DNA from: Solen grandis
Lineage: Eukaryota > Mollusca > Bivalvia > Adapedonta > Solenidae
Length of the DNA: 64,000 bases
Assembly: GCA_021229015.1 (NCBI GenBank)
Contig: CM037787.1
Location: 40,418,629 to 40,482,628 of the forward strand
Direction of reading: 5' to 3'
The notes below the pieces were generated by a model. The model worked only from the letters and a program-made list of their open reading frames with translations, searched no databases and had not been told where the DNA came from. The translations under genes and the position numbers were made by a program. The number at the start of each line of letters is the position of its first letter. The first letter of the stretch is position 1. Positions 11,956-22,012 of the stretch are shown here, piece after piece.

Positions 11956-12238
11956 TTAACCCTTTCCCTCATAGAGAAACCATGAAAAGACCTATGCGAA
12001 CAGCATAAAACCAGATCAGCCTGCAAGTAACTCGCAGGCTGAGATCAGCCTGCGAGTAACTCGCAGGCTGATCACTCGCAGGCTGATCAGGTTTTATGCT
12101 GTTCGCTGCTCCTCAGTGGTCTGGTAATGAGGATTTTATAATTAAATTTGGTAAGGTTTAACTGGTTTTCTGCAGATCAGGCTTTATGTGGTACCTATTG
12201 AGTGCGTCAAAATGAGTCTATATGAGGGAAAGGGTTAA
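11956..12238 (+). mobile_element. piggyBac-like MITE (family 1), copy C with amplified stem
   Basis: TTAA at 11956-11959 and 12235-12238 with the family 1 termini. The central hairpin is expanded: the arms GCCTGC(A/G)AG and CTCGCAGGC recur over 12014-12090, giving two complete hairpins plus an extra half. Other copies have one. Confidence 0.8.
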
Positions 12239-12946
12239 CCATCCAGTAAGAAAACCAACGTGCCAACGTCATTTATAGAATGAAAATACTACATCATCTC
12301 CTGCAATGACGGATAATCAGGCCAATAACAATAGTCCTTCAGCCCATTTCTTCGACACTTGTGTCAAAAGTTTTCTTGTTACAATTAGTATAAAGGTTCC
12401 ACACAACAGCCTTATTATATCCCCACAAACTTCACACATCATTACAACTCACATCAACACATGTTTACTTCATAAATGTAAAAATGGTGACATTTATCTG
12501 GAAATTATTTTGTGATCTTTTTTACAAAAAAAAAGAGAGGAAATCACCCTATTATCTGGTTATAAAATTAATTCATTTTTTCAAAAATATCTTTAATCTT
12601 CATAACACTTTGACATGTTTTACATATTATATCTCTAAAATGAGAATGGAAACCTTTTTTTAATTAGCATATTTTAGTTAGAAAGTCAGTGCAATAAAAA
12701 TTACTGTAATGCCCTGAAGCCATTTTTAAAAAGCTTTATATAAAAGTTTGAAGGAATGTAATAGTTTATAGGTATTTTCCAACATGTACAAGAACAAACA
12801 TATAACTAATGCAATAGTTTGGGTTACAAATTGTCAAAACATAATTTACAAAATCAACAAAAATTACATATAGACAAGATAGTGTGGTTATAAAGAGGAT
12901 GGACCACTATCATGAAATATATATACACATAGATACAAGTAAAAAA
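12239..12946. other. No gene seen
   Basis: AT-rich. A 69-codon open frame at 12306-12515 has no recognisable content. Confidence 0.4.
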
Positions 12947-12974
12947 AACACACACACACACACACACACACACA
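12947..12974. repeat. (CA)n microsatellite
   Basis: An uninterrupted run of about 13 CA units after a short A run. Confidence 0.9.
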
Positions 12975-13079
12975 TAGCCCTGGCTTAGTGACACTCACTC
13001 TTAATAAGGCAATCATTTGTGTCAAATAATTAGAAAATCCACTGAATCTGTGCCAGGTTAGAGCCCTGAAAGACCAATG

Positions 13080-13365
13080 AACTAACAAAGTAACTCCTGT
13101 GGCATGATACTTCATCCAGTCACATTATCCTGACACAGTGCCAATCAGTCCTGGAACAACTATCATATGCTGAGTTTCAAGCAAGGCAGCTATATCTGGA
13201 CTATTTCTTATGAATTTGATATGTCACGGCCGTTATATAAAGTAATATTCAGGTAATAACAGGTGCAGAAAGACCACATATACATCAAGATTAACTGGTA
13301 GAACCATTAATAAGCCAGCTAGAAGGTTTCCTCACATGACCAATACAAGAGACCAAGCAGGGACA
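13080..13365 (-). mobile_element. Two abutting SINE fragments
   Basis: 13080-13225 carries the type 1 body in minus orientation ('cagtcacattatcctgacac', then a 'gtcacggccgtt' end). 13250-13365 carries a type 2 body ('aggtgcagaaagacc', 'gccagctagaaggtttcctc') like 27975 and 57250. Both are degraded and lack a clear head. Confidence 0.5.
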
Positions 13366-13382
13366 CACAATGTATATACCGG

Positions 13383-13420
<38 letters not shown>
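13383..13420. repeat. Compound microsatellite (TA)n(GA)n
   Basis: Alternating TA followed by eleven or so GA units. It lies exactly where similarity to the 1-560 copy ends. Confidence 0.85.
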
Positions 13421-14079
13421 ACAAAGTATAGACAAATAATAATTGAGAGAGGCCTCTCCATTCATTGATAAATAGTATGTATAGAATAAATGGCAAACAG
13501 ACATTACTGGTATATGCAGATGACAATACCACTACCAGTTGATAACCCATATATACATTCTCTGTAAGTTTGTTGATAGATAATCATTGTCCAAACATTG
13601 AAAGTCAATGCATTGGATACAGATATGAACTACCTTTAAATAAGCATCCCTCAATTTGCATTTAGAATAAAGAAAATTTACAGCTTATTCACGATGAACA
13701 ACTAGAAAATCGTTTCTTCAGTATGTACTGCTTGCACTAACAAAACATATTCTTTAATTACATGCATCTTGACACAATCACATATATAAGGTTTTTCTCT
13801 TATATGTTCTAGGAGCTTAGATATACATATATGTACATATGAAAGCATTTTGGCAAATCTTTGTCAAGGCCCAGTTATCTCACTAGAAAGTCCCAACATG
13901 AATTTGTGCTTCTCCAAAAAATTGGATCCAGTTAAGACTGAACCTTGAGGACGCAACTTTAATAATCCTAGTGAGAACACTGAAGCATAATCCCACACAC
14001 TTGTAAGGGTTTTCTCTTGTATGCTATTCATTCAAACTTCCCTGTAATGGCTTCTCTCCTGTATGTGTCTTCACACACA
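13410..14079 (-). pseudogene. Decayed 3' end and flank of the zinc-finger locus
   Basis: Reading on the minus strand from 14079, remnants of two fingers persist in changing frames: a linker THTGEKPLQGSLNE followed by a stop, then TRENPYKCVGLCFSVLTRI. The rest is non-coding and aligns with 1-560 on the opposite strand. The frames are broken, so it is not part of a functional array as assembled. Confidence 0.55.
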
Positions 14080-14685
14080 TCACACTTGAAAGGCTTTCCT
14101 CTTGTGTTTTTTCCGGAGTACATGCAAATTCACTGTATCACACTTGTAAGGCTTTTCCCCTGTATGATTTCTCATGTGTATGACCAAGTTATTCTTGGCT
14201 CTATATCCACATCCACACACATCACACTTAAAAGGCTTTTCCCCGGTATGTGTTCGCACGTGTTTAACTAAGGCTGCCTTTTCAATACAGGCATATCCAC
14301 ACATATCACACTTAAATTGTTTTTCTCCAGTATGTGTGCGATTGTGCCGTTCTAAATTTATCTTAGTTTTATATGCAAGTTCACACAAACCACACTTAAA
14401 TGGCTTTTCTTTTGAATGGACTCGCATGTGTGAGTGTAAGTGGGACTTAGCTGCACATGGATATCCAAATTTGCACTGAAAAGGTTTTTCTCCTGTATGT
14501 TTTCTTTTGTGTATGACTAATAGTTCCTTATGCTTACATGCATATTCACACACACTGCACTTATATGGCTTCTCTCCAGTATGCTTCCATCCATGTCGGA
14601 GTAGCTGTCCATTTGAAGAACATGCATAGTCGCATGTTTTACATTTATATGGCTTTTCTTTGGTTAAATATTTGTAGTTTTTTCT
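14080..14685 (-). pseudogene. C2H2 zinc-finger array, second part (after in-frame stop)
   Basis: Directly after the TGA at 14686-14688, and in the same frame, reading continues through a degraded linker ([15 protein letters not shown]) into five recognisable fingers and one damaged one. Intact C-x2-C...H-x3-H units begin [36 protein letters not shown] and KCDVCGCGY. The unit starting FQCKFGYPC has lost its second zinc cysteine. TGEKP-type linkers separate the fingers. The next finger begins YKCD and is then frameshifted ([10 protein letters not shown]...), ending at 14080. Such arrays bind DNA in the nucleus. The stop, the lost cysteine and the frameshift favour a pseudogene; sequencing errors are an alternative. 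Confidence 0.65.
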
Positions 14686-15369
14686 TCAATGGTTTGATTT
14701 AAGAAGTAAGGCATGATTTGTTATACAAGTATATTCACATACATTACATTTATAAGGCTTTTCTCCTGTATGTATTCTCATGTGGATGACTAAATTGCTC
14801 TTGTAATTACTTCTAAATTTACACAGATCACACTTATAAAGTTTTTCTTTTTCATGTGTTTGATTGTGAAGAAGTAAGGCACACTTTGTTATACAAGTAT
14901 ATTCACAGTCTTTGCATTTGAAAGGTTTTTCTCCATTATGTCTATACATATGGCGGACTAAACTTGACTTCAGATGACTTGTAAATTCACACAAATCACA
15001 CTTAAATGTTTTTTCTCCTGTATGAATCTTGATGTGTCTAGTCAAGTTATCCTTTGATTTGAATGCATTTTCACACACACTACATTTAAATGGCTTTTCG
15101 TCAGAATGTGTCACCATGTGTTTGACAAAGTCTTGATTCTGAATACATGCATATTCACATTTATCACACTTATATTGTTTTTCTCCAGTGTGTATAATCA
15201 TGTGTCTGACCATGTCTTCCTTATTCAAACTGGTATATTCACACATACTACATTTGTATGGTTTCTCTTCTGGATGGTTCCTCATATGTATGACTAGCTC
15301 AGGCTTCAAATTAGTTTCATATTCACACACATCACACTTGTAAGGCTTTTCTCCTGTATGGAGCTCCAT
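14686..15369 (-). CDS. C2H2 zinc-finger array, first part (possible DNA-binding protein or pseudogene)
   Basis: A 227-codon frame starting at an ATG with seven clean C-x2-C-x12-H-x3-H fingers joined by [12 protein letters not shown] linkers, then an eighth with the first zinc histidine lost (HALLLKSNH) before a TGA. Helix tips read, for example, NLKPELVIH, LNKEDMVRH, KSKDNLTRH and LKSSLVRH. The recurrent CEY(A/T)C signature is shared by all fingers, as expected from recent finger duplication. An in-frame TAA lies five codons upstream of the ATG and an AG at 15378-15379 could be a splice acceptor, so a 5' exon may exist beyond it. No KRAB, BTB or other effector domain is seen. The target is unknown. 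Confidence 0.7.
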   Translation of the reverse strand: MELHTGEKPYKCDVCEYETNLKPELVIHMRNHPEEKPYKCSMCEYTSLNKEDMVRHMIIHTGEKQYKCDKCEYACIQNQDFVKHMVTHSDEKPFKCSVCENAFKSKDNLTRHIKIHTGEKTFKCDLCEFTSHLKSSLVRHMYRHNGEKPFKCKDCEYTCITKCALLLHNQTHEKEKLYKCDLCKFRSNYKSNLVIHMRIHTGEKPYKCNVCEYTCITNHALLLKSNH

Positions 15370-16044
15370 GTTTGAGACTTAGATATGCAAATACACAGGT
15401 ACAGCTTTTCGTCTCTCCATTTCTCACCCAGGTTTTAATTTCATGAGTATTTCTTATAACTATTCTGTTACTTGCTTAATTTTTTATGAAACTACTTTAA
15501 AACTTTCAATCTTGAAATTGAACATCCACGATTTTCAAAACTAAGCTGACCCAAGTTGGATCTTCCATCATAGTACCACTCCATCATGGTCTGTACTGAA
15601 ATGGAAAATAAAAATGAATTGTAACCTTTATATTTTGATTTAGCCAATGTATGATAAATAGAGCAATCAATCAAAATAATCTAATCACCAGAAATGTGTC
15701 CATAGGACATGGATACCCCCGCCATTTTGTTTATCAGATGATATTTTTTTTAGTGAATATGATGAAAATTGGAAATATAAAAGATGATTTTAAGATCAAG
15801 TGAGTGCTGTGACTCTGACCTAAACAAAGTGATGTGACTGACCTTTAAGCTAGCAGCCTGGTACTTGTTTTGCAACACACTGTTTTATCCTAAGGATCCC
15901 TTGTGCCAAGTTATTTCAAAACAGGACTTTACACAAAAACATACAGCCTATACAAGACTGCTTACACAAATTTTAAACTCAATTTCTAAACTTAAAGATC
16001 AGTTCATGTTTGTTAGAGCGCAGACACTGTTAATTTTAACTTTT
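15370..16044. other. No gene seen; region upstream of the zinc-finger frame
   Basis: This would hold the promoter or 5' exons of the zinc-finger locus. No exon with convincing coding content could be recognised. Confidence 0.35.
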
Positions 16045-16740
16045 TTTCATTAATTCAAGGACCATAACTCCTTAGTGTCTGAGACAACCTGGCTGGTTTT
16101 CAAACTCGACTGAGATACAATGTGCCCATGTACCTTGTGACCAAGGCTGGTAAATATTGGTTCACATTTGTTAGAATTAGAGAGTGGACACTATTAATTA
16201 AGCAATTTTTCATCAATTCAAGGGTCATAACTCTTTAGTGTCTAAGACAACCTGGATGGTTATCAACCTTGGCCAAGATATTGTGCCCATGTACATTGTG
16301 ACCAAGTTTGATTTAGTTTTAAACTTTATCTATTTAACGTCGATTATGAAACACAACTTCTTACAACTTACATAAATCATTTTCAAAGGCTCGGATGACG
16401 ACATATATGGTAATTATCGTGGGAGGAAACCGAAGAACTCGGAGGAAACCTGTGTGTCTGGATGGGCGACCACCTACCCTCCCACATACGTCACCCAGGA
16501 TTGAACCTGGGACACACTTGTGAAAAGCAAAGTGTGTTACCACTATGCTATCCAGGCACCCAATCTTGGTAAAGATAGGCTCATGTTTGTTAAGAGTTAG
16601 AGAGCACAGACACTGTTAATTCAACAATTTTTTATCAAATCAAGGGCCATAACTCTGAAGTGTTCAAGACATTTCGGCTGGTTATCAAAATTGACTGAAA
16701 TATTGTGCCCATATACACTGTGACCAAGTTTGGTAAGTTA
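16045..16740 (+). repeat. Diverged tandem repeat, three units, split by a SINE
   Basis: Units share 'caaggaccataactccttag' type sequence and 'tgtgcccatgtac' followed by 'tgaccaag', at about 16055, 16218 and 16640. The spacing of units one and two (about 165 bp) is broken before unit three by the SINE at 16312-16563. Confidence 0.6.
16312..16563 (-). mobile_element. tRNA-derived SINE (type 2)
   Basis: On the minus strand the head starts 'ggtgcctggatagcatagtg' (A-box region about 16540-16550) with B-box GGTTCAATCC at 16498-16507. The body has 'gtgtgtctggatgggcgacc' and 'gtgggaggaaacc' on the plus strand, and the tail reads 'cgttaaata' on the minus strand. It interrupts the surrounding tandem repeat cleanly. 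Confidence 0.65.
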
Positions 16741-17027
16741 GATTTACGGTTTTTTTTTAGTTAGGAAGCTGATAACATCAGTGTACTCTGCTCACCCAAC
16801 CAGCCGGCACCAGTGAACCCATAATACGTCCTGTCATTCCACAGGCTTCTAAAAATCCTAAGCACATACACCATAAACCATAACCACAATACCTACACAC
16901 ATACACAGAGAAAACTTTTTACTAAAGCTGATGACATACTGACATTCAAATAGTAATTTATAGTATATAATAGATAAATTTATTGCAACAAAGGGCAAAC
17001 AAATTTAATGGTTCACAACAGGCAATA

Positions 17028-17786
17028 TACTGTAAACCAGGAAATGATTTCACGCATTTTAAGTCAGCAAGTTTTGTGGTCAGGTTACTTCCGCAAAAGT
17101 AAAACGCCGCCAATCGCTCTCCTGCCATAAAAATGCGAAAGAGGTTTGACTTAGTTTAACTTACATGTTTATGTATGTGTGTTATTTCTGCTGTTTGTAA
17201 ACAGGTGTGAATGTCATCAGTTGAATGTTAATTGAGGTGTTACAAATTGCAGATGACGTGATTTTTTGTGCATTATAAACTGTGAAATTCAATACTTGAC
17301 AATAGATGTTGGTACACATTCTATACCACATGCCACCACAAATTAGTATTGTATTTATTGAGCTATAAACATATGATTTATGTTTAATGCCGAATAAAGC
17401 TTATGTTAGGTTATATATGTATGTATTTCCTCATTTTTGCTTGATTTTTATGGTGTAAAAAACTAACTATGGACATCTTGCCAAACTAACCATTAATATT
17501 AGTAAACAAGTAACTCCTTTCAAAAACAGCTAGTCTAAAAACTACTCAAACTATTAATTTATTGAAATCTGTTCATTCATATACAGCGACCACTGTCCAG
17601 AAAATAACAGTTAAGTGTACTGGAATGCCGTGTCATGCTATTAGATAAATACAATTTGTTCGTAGGGTGTATTGTTTGGTGGGATTCGCAGTCTGCTCAA
17701 ATCTGCGAAAGTATTACGCCCTGAATATGCCTGAATGCACACAAACGCGAAACTTTCTTGATGCGAAAGTTTCCTGTTTTACAGTA
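17028..17786. mobile_element. TIR element, ends TACTGTAAAMCAGGAAA
   Basis: TACTGTAAACCAGGAAA at 17028 is matched by the complement of tttcctgttttacagta at about 17770-17786 (one mismatch). Subterminal pieces with 'tgcgaaag' also face each other. The 759-bp interior has no long open frame, so it is non-autonomous. Confidence 0.6.
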
Positions 17787-17835
17787 ATGCATTATTATAA
17801 GATACAAAATATAAGTAGATAATGCATTTGATTGT

Positions 17836-18133
17836 TTGCTTGTTTCTTGTGTTTAACATCCTACCTGCAGCATTTCAGTCATTTGGAGACTATGTCTACT
17901 TGAGACAGATAGAGTGCTACCATACCCTAGTATCACGCCATAGACGTGGCATGATACCACACCCAGTCACATTATCCTTACACAAGGTTAACTAGTCCTT
18001 ATTTGCTGAGCGACAAGCAAGGGAAATAAACCAGAATCCATTTTTACGACTTCCATATGTTGCAGCCGGGGATCGAACCCGCAACCTCTTGCTCCTGAGG
18101 TGGATGCTATAATCACTCAGCCACTGGGGACAG
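17836..18133 (-). mobile_element. tRNA-derived SINE (type 1), full length
   Basis: On the minus strand it begins 'ctgtccccagtggctgagtg', with B-box GGTTCGATCCC (complement at 18067-18077). The body 'cccagtcacattatccttac' and 3' end 'gcatttcagtcatttggaga' are in the family order. It stops just before the assembly gap. Confidence 0.7.
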
Positions 18134-18146
18134 TACTAAATACTTT

Positions 18147-18246
18147 NNNNNNNNNNNNNNNNNNNNNNNNNNNNNNNNNNNNNNNNNNNNNNNNNNNNNN
18201 NNNNNNNNNNNNNNNNNNNNNNNNNNNNNNNNNNNNNNNNNNNNNN
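18147..18246. other. Assembly gap, 100 N
   Basis: Exactly 100 undetermined bases, the conventional placeholder for a gap of unknown length. The missing SLC17 upstream exons could lie in it. Confidence 0.98.
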
Positions 18247-18770
18247 TTATAGTATCATTATGTAGAACAACATTATCTTAAAAAATTTATATGGCATATT
18301 TTATCGGCGTACTGTATCATTGTGAACAACATAGGATATCTTGGAAACAATATTGTCTATCTTAAGATCGGCGTACTAGTATCATTATGTAGGAACAACA
18401 TAGGATATCTTGGAAACAGTATTGTCTATCTTAAGATCGGCGTACTAGTATCATTTTGTAGGAACAATATAGTATATATTGGGAACAATATTGTCTATCT
18501 TAGGAACGGCGTACTCGGATCAATATATAGGAACAATATAGTATACCTTGGGAACAATATTGTCTATCTTAGGAACGGCGTACTCGGATCAATATGTAGG
18601 AACAATATAGTATACCTTGGGAACAATATTGTCTATCTTAGGGACGGCGTACTCGGAACAATATATAGGAACAATATAGTATACCTTGGGAACAATTTTG
18701 TCTATCTTAGGAACGGCGTACTAGGATCAATATATAGGAACAATATAGTATACCTTGGGAACAATATTGC
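18247..18770 (+). repeat. 69-bp tandem repeat array abutting the gap
   Basis: The phrase cggcgtact recurs at 18305, 18369, 18438, 18507, 18576, 18645 and 18714, so the unit is 69 bp in all but the first interval. Each unit contains 'aggaacaatatagtatacc' and 'gggaacaatattgtctatct', two related half-units. Because 69 is divisible by three, an open frame of 23-residue repeats (core NNIVYLGNNIVYLRNGVLG) runs through it. I regard that frame as an artefact. The array probably caused the gap. Confidence 0.9.
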
Positions 18771-19445
18771 ATCTCACCTTTTTATATTATTCACTAGGAC
18801 CGATAAAATATATCGCGGAACGAGTTGTTCCTTCTGGATATATCCAAGGGTAACGATATACAAATCGTAGACACGACAAAAAAATGTTCCCTGGCAAAAG
18901 AAAACGACAGAATTTGATTAAGTGTTACTGAATGTCATAAAAAATATGCCTAAGGCACAACATTACTAAGCATGTTTGTAGAATTGAGTCGTGGAGACGA
19001 TAAAACATAATTCGGCCACGACATAGTGAGGTATAATGTGGGAACCAGTATCACGAGAATTACCGCCTAATATCCTATCCAGGTGAACAGTAGTGTTTAT
19101 CAGATGTAACATAGTGTGATCTCCCTTGGGTAACTTGAATTAGAGATTTTAACATATTTACATTAGCAAGGTAAGCAGCTCAGAAATAAACTCTTCAGGA
19201 GATCAACAATCGCAGAAAAATAATACGCAAAAATACTTACTTTTTTAATGGCAAATTCGTAGAATATTACACCCGCAGAAATAAACTGCTAATCGGTATA
19301 TTATGTTGAATTGCCATGTCACATCATCGTCAGTATAACAATATTTTTTTATGGACATTTATCAGTTTAAAAAGAGCTTGATTGTAAATACATGTACATA
19401 TCTACATGGCTGAATAATGCATATCAACGTACCTTAATTCTTCAG
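18771..19445. other. No gene seen; upstream of the first visible SLC17 exon
   Basis: No exon encoding the upstream SLC17 transmembrane segments could be recognised here or in 15.4-18.1 kb. Confidence 0.4.
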
Positions 19446-19578
19446 AACGGACTGTTCTCCTCCCTGCCCTATGTGTCCCAGGGGGTGGGGCTAACCTTGG
19501 CGGGGTTTCTAGCAGACTTCATCATCACCAGGGAATGGCTGTCCACCAACAACACCAGAAAGCTCTTCCAGTGCTCAG
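19446..19578 (+). CDS. SLC17-type transporter, internal exon 1 of 4 visible
   Basis: Acceptor cttcag at 19440-19445 and donor CAG/gtgggc after 19578 bound a 133-bp exon ending in phase 1. It encodes NGLFSSLPYVSQ, then GLTLAGFLADFII and LSTNNTRKLFQCS. This is the segment of SLC17 anion/proton symporters around TM7-TM8, where family members have N-G-x-x-S-x-L-P-Y followed by A-D and then an R-K/R-x-F motif. The family includes sialin, vesicular glutamate transporters and phosphate cotransporters, moving organic anions across lysosomal, vesicular or plasma membranes. Roughly the first 60 percent of a typical ~500-residue protein is not visible. The substrate cannot be told. Confidence 0.8.
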
Positions 19579-19646
19579 GTGGGCTTTGACTGATACGTAT
19601 TTTAGTTATCATGTTACCTGCAGTTCAAATATGTCCGCGCTGGTCA

Positions 19647-19840
19647 CGGTGTTCTAGTATTTAGAGCGTTTGCCATCCTGTTGCATGTTCGATCCCTAGC
19701 CACGACATACAAAAGTCGGTAAAACTGGTATAAGTGTAGTTCCTTTATGCTTGATGCTCAGTAAATTTATAAGGGCTGTTCCAGGACTTGATGATCAAGC
19801 CTCAGATAAGGTGACTTAGTGTGATATAAGGATGCTTATT
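19647..19840 (+). mobile_element. Degraded type 1 SINE in SLC17 intron
   Basis: The head 'ctagtatttagagcg' and B-box-like TGTTCGATCCC are followed by 'gccacgacatacaaaagtcg' and a degenerate 'aaggtgacttagtgtgatat' body. Confidence 0.5.
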
Positions 19841-20017
19841 TAAGGGGTAATTTCAAACTTACATAAATATAGATGAAAGACCTCAAATGACTTATATTCT
19901 GTCCGTGAATTTTCTTTACATCTTCACCAGATGGGTCGAATTAAGCAATTTTAATTTTAACGAGGAAAAGTAATCGACGTTTAATCGTTTTAGTTTTTAT
20001 TTTAATTTGGGCAAACA

Positions 20018-20208
20018 AGTCACGTGTAAGCAGTCATATTTATTACCGTGTACGGCTACATTCCGTGTGACGAGAGAGACTTGATAGTCATGTGTTTGTT
20101 TATAATTCTAGGTCACGTGGGAGCAGTCATATTTATCAGCGTGGCCGGCTACATTCCGCACATGTGACCAGAGAGAATTGGTTGTCATATGCTTGTGTAT
20201 GTTTCCAG
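20018..20208 (+). repeat. Two degenerate tandem copies of the start of the next SLC17 exon
   Basis: About 97-bp units (roughly 20018-20110 and 20111-20208) repeat the first 97 bases of the exon at 20209. Each begins (g)tcacgtg and carries 'ggctacattccg' and 'gagagacttg/gagagaattg' phrases. The first copy has an in-frame TAA after GHV, and the second meets TGA after GYIPHM. Copy ends (ttctag, ttccag) align with coding ttcag inside the real exon. Confidence 0.8.
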
Positions 20209-20362
20209 GTCACGTGTTAGCAGCTATATTTGTTACCATGTCCGGCTACATTCCGTGTGACCAGAAAGAGTTGGTTGTCATGTGTTTGTGCATGTGTACG
20301 TTCAGTATTGGGCTCGAAGAGGCCGCAGGCTACACGTGCAATTTTATCGATATATCCCCAAG
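20209..20362 (+). CDS. SLC17-type transporter, exon 2 of 4 visible
   Basis: 154 bp between acceptor tttccag and donor AAG/gttagt, entering in phase 1 and leaving in phase 2. It encodes GHVLAAIFVTMSGYIPCDQ, then two hydrophobic stretches and GYTCNFIDISPR. The C-D after the first helix and the N-x-x-D-I-x-P-R motif at the end match the TM9-TM10 region of SLC17 proteins (family consensus H/I-D-I-A-P-x-Y). The 5' 97 bp is the third and only intact unit of a local tandem triplication. The exon length and phases fit its neighbours exactly, which argues that this copy is the one spliced. Confidence 0.8.
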
Positions 20363-21407
20363 GTTAGTGCCCGGTTTGTTTCTGTTCTTTGGTCCCACGC
20401 TTGAAGATCTTTACAGAAGTGTTCTTGTCTCATTCGGATTTAGACCATACTACTTCTTCTAAATAGGAGTCCAAATGTAATGGCTAGCAATCATTTTCTG
20501 ATTATTATGGCAATCATTTTAGACCTTGCGGTCAAGGATAACCCACAAGTGGGTCCTGTTGATTGCTGAAGAGACAGCGTGAGAAGAGACAGTGGTGGAT
20601 ACAAGGGAACCCGGGTGCGATACCCTAGCTCATTTTGCGAATAGACCCCTTGGTTCTTTTACGTGCCCGGTGTATAGCACCGATACACGGGAGACAAGTT
20701 CCTGGTAGAACCAGTACTGAGTATTCCGAGTTCCCATAGTAACCCCATTTTGTCGAGTGCCAAGCAAATGTGCACCTGGTACCAATTTACCCATAATATA
20801 GCGTGAAATAAAAATAAGAAATTGGGGGGAATAACATTTATCGATACATCGCATTTGATTCTTCACCAGGGATTTCAAATTATGTTAAAAGTCATCCTTA
20901 GGCTAATCATTCACAAATAAATTAGATTTAAATTAGATCTTAATGAATCATATACATGCACTTTTTGTGTGATATCAATACATACCATAATTCATTTTCT
21001 CGTACTGTTAAAGATAAAATGCATTCTGTCATCTTTTTCGTTAATTTTGGGACACAGAAATTCAAGGTGTTTTACCTCCGGCTGAAGTTGACACATTCTT
21101 TTATTTTAAAGGATCTTGCAGGATTTTTATGCTATATTATTATTTCTTGCAGGAAAAAAATACATATGTATTATAATGACTGGTCCCAGTGTGTCTATAG
21201 ATATCTATTCTACATGTATTTAATTGATTGTCTTTCGTATATTTCTAACAAATATTTCCGTCTAAGCGGATAGAAATTTTACTGAAAGACAAAATTATTT
21301 TTTAAAAAACCAAAGTTGAACCGCAAAGTATTAGTGCGTGCCATCAAAAATGTGATTTTCAGTCCCGATCGTCGGTAAGGAAGAGTGGTTTATTGTCAGT
21401 GAATTTT
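20363..21407. other. SLC17 intron with a probable dispersed repeat (20575-20800)
   Basis: The stretch with 'gggaacccgggtgcgatacc' and 'cggtgtatagcaccgataca' looks like a GC-richer retroposon body. Otherwise AT-rich with no exon seen. A 105-codon open frame at 20956-21273 has no recognisable content. Confidence 0.35.
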
Positions 21408-21509
21408 GCTCTTTTGCTCAATGTCTATAAAGACTTGCATTTACTATGAAATTCCCATTATTACTTGATGGACCATGATCACAATTTAATGATGGATGGA
21501 TTACTTTAA
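21408..21509 (-). mobile_element. Palindromic MITE (family 3), partial copy
   Basis: It shares 'gctcttttgctca', 'gtctataaagac' and the end 'aatttaatgatggatggatt' with the copies at 23896, 32542 and 56735. The other terminus is missing. Confidence 0.6.
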
Positions 21510-21559
21510 TTTTTTTTATTGTTGTTTTTCTTGTTGCTTACTTTGTTTTTATTTAACAG

Positions 21560-21650
21560 GTATTCGTCTGTGATATTCGCCATATCCAACACTCTAGCCT
21601 CAATTCCTGGAATTCTGGGTCCAGTCGCCGTGGCAGAAATCACTCCGTCT
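21560..21650 (+). CDS. SLC17-type transporter, exon 3 of 4 visible
   Basis: 91 bp between acceptor tttaacag and donor TCT/gtaagt. The first base completes the Arg codon left by the previous exon, and the exon ends in phase 0. It encodes YSSVIFAISNTLASIPGILG then PVAVAEITPS. S-N-T-x-A-x-I-P-G-I-x-G-P is a strongly conserved SLC17 signature in the TM11 region, which makes the family call firm. Confidence 0.85.
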
Positions 21651-22012
21651 GTAAGTTCAACCCATAATCCATCTTAAGTTACGCAGACGGCACTTTTGAT
21701 AATAATAAAAAATTGTTTTACTGTAGTTATTTTGGTAACATTTTTTGATTTTTGGATGAAACAATTTTCTTTTTTTCATATATTCAAACCTTTTAGAATA
21801 AACAAATCAAAAAGTAATCAAGGTAAACAAGAGTGCAAGCCTTTTTCGGCGTAGCTCTCTTATCCCATTTTTGACCTATGTATGTGTGATGACGTAAGAT
21901 AACATCAAGTCCATGCCTATACTAAGGGAAAAACGTTACACACACTTTTTTGTCAGGTGACATAACTTTTAACGAAGTTCCCCGGCTGAATTTCAGTTTC
22001 TTTGATATATTT

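Noticed and set aside
18322..18870. 182-codon open frame with 23-residue repeats
   Set aside because: It is produced by the 69-bp satellite. No start context, splice signals or known domain support a protein.
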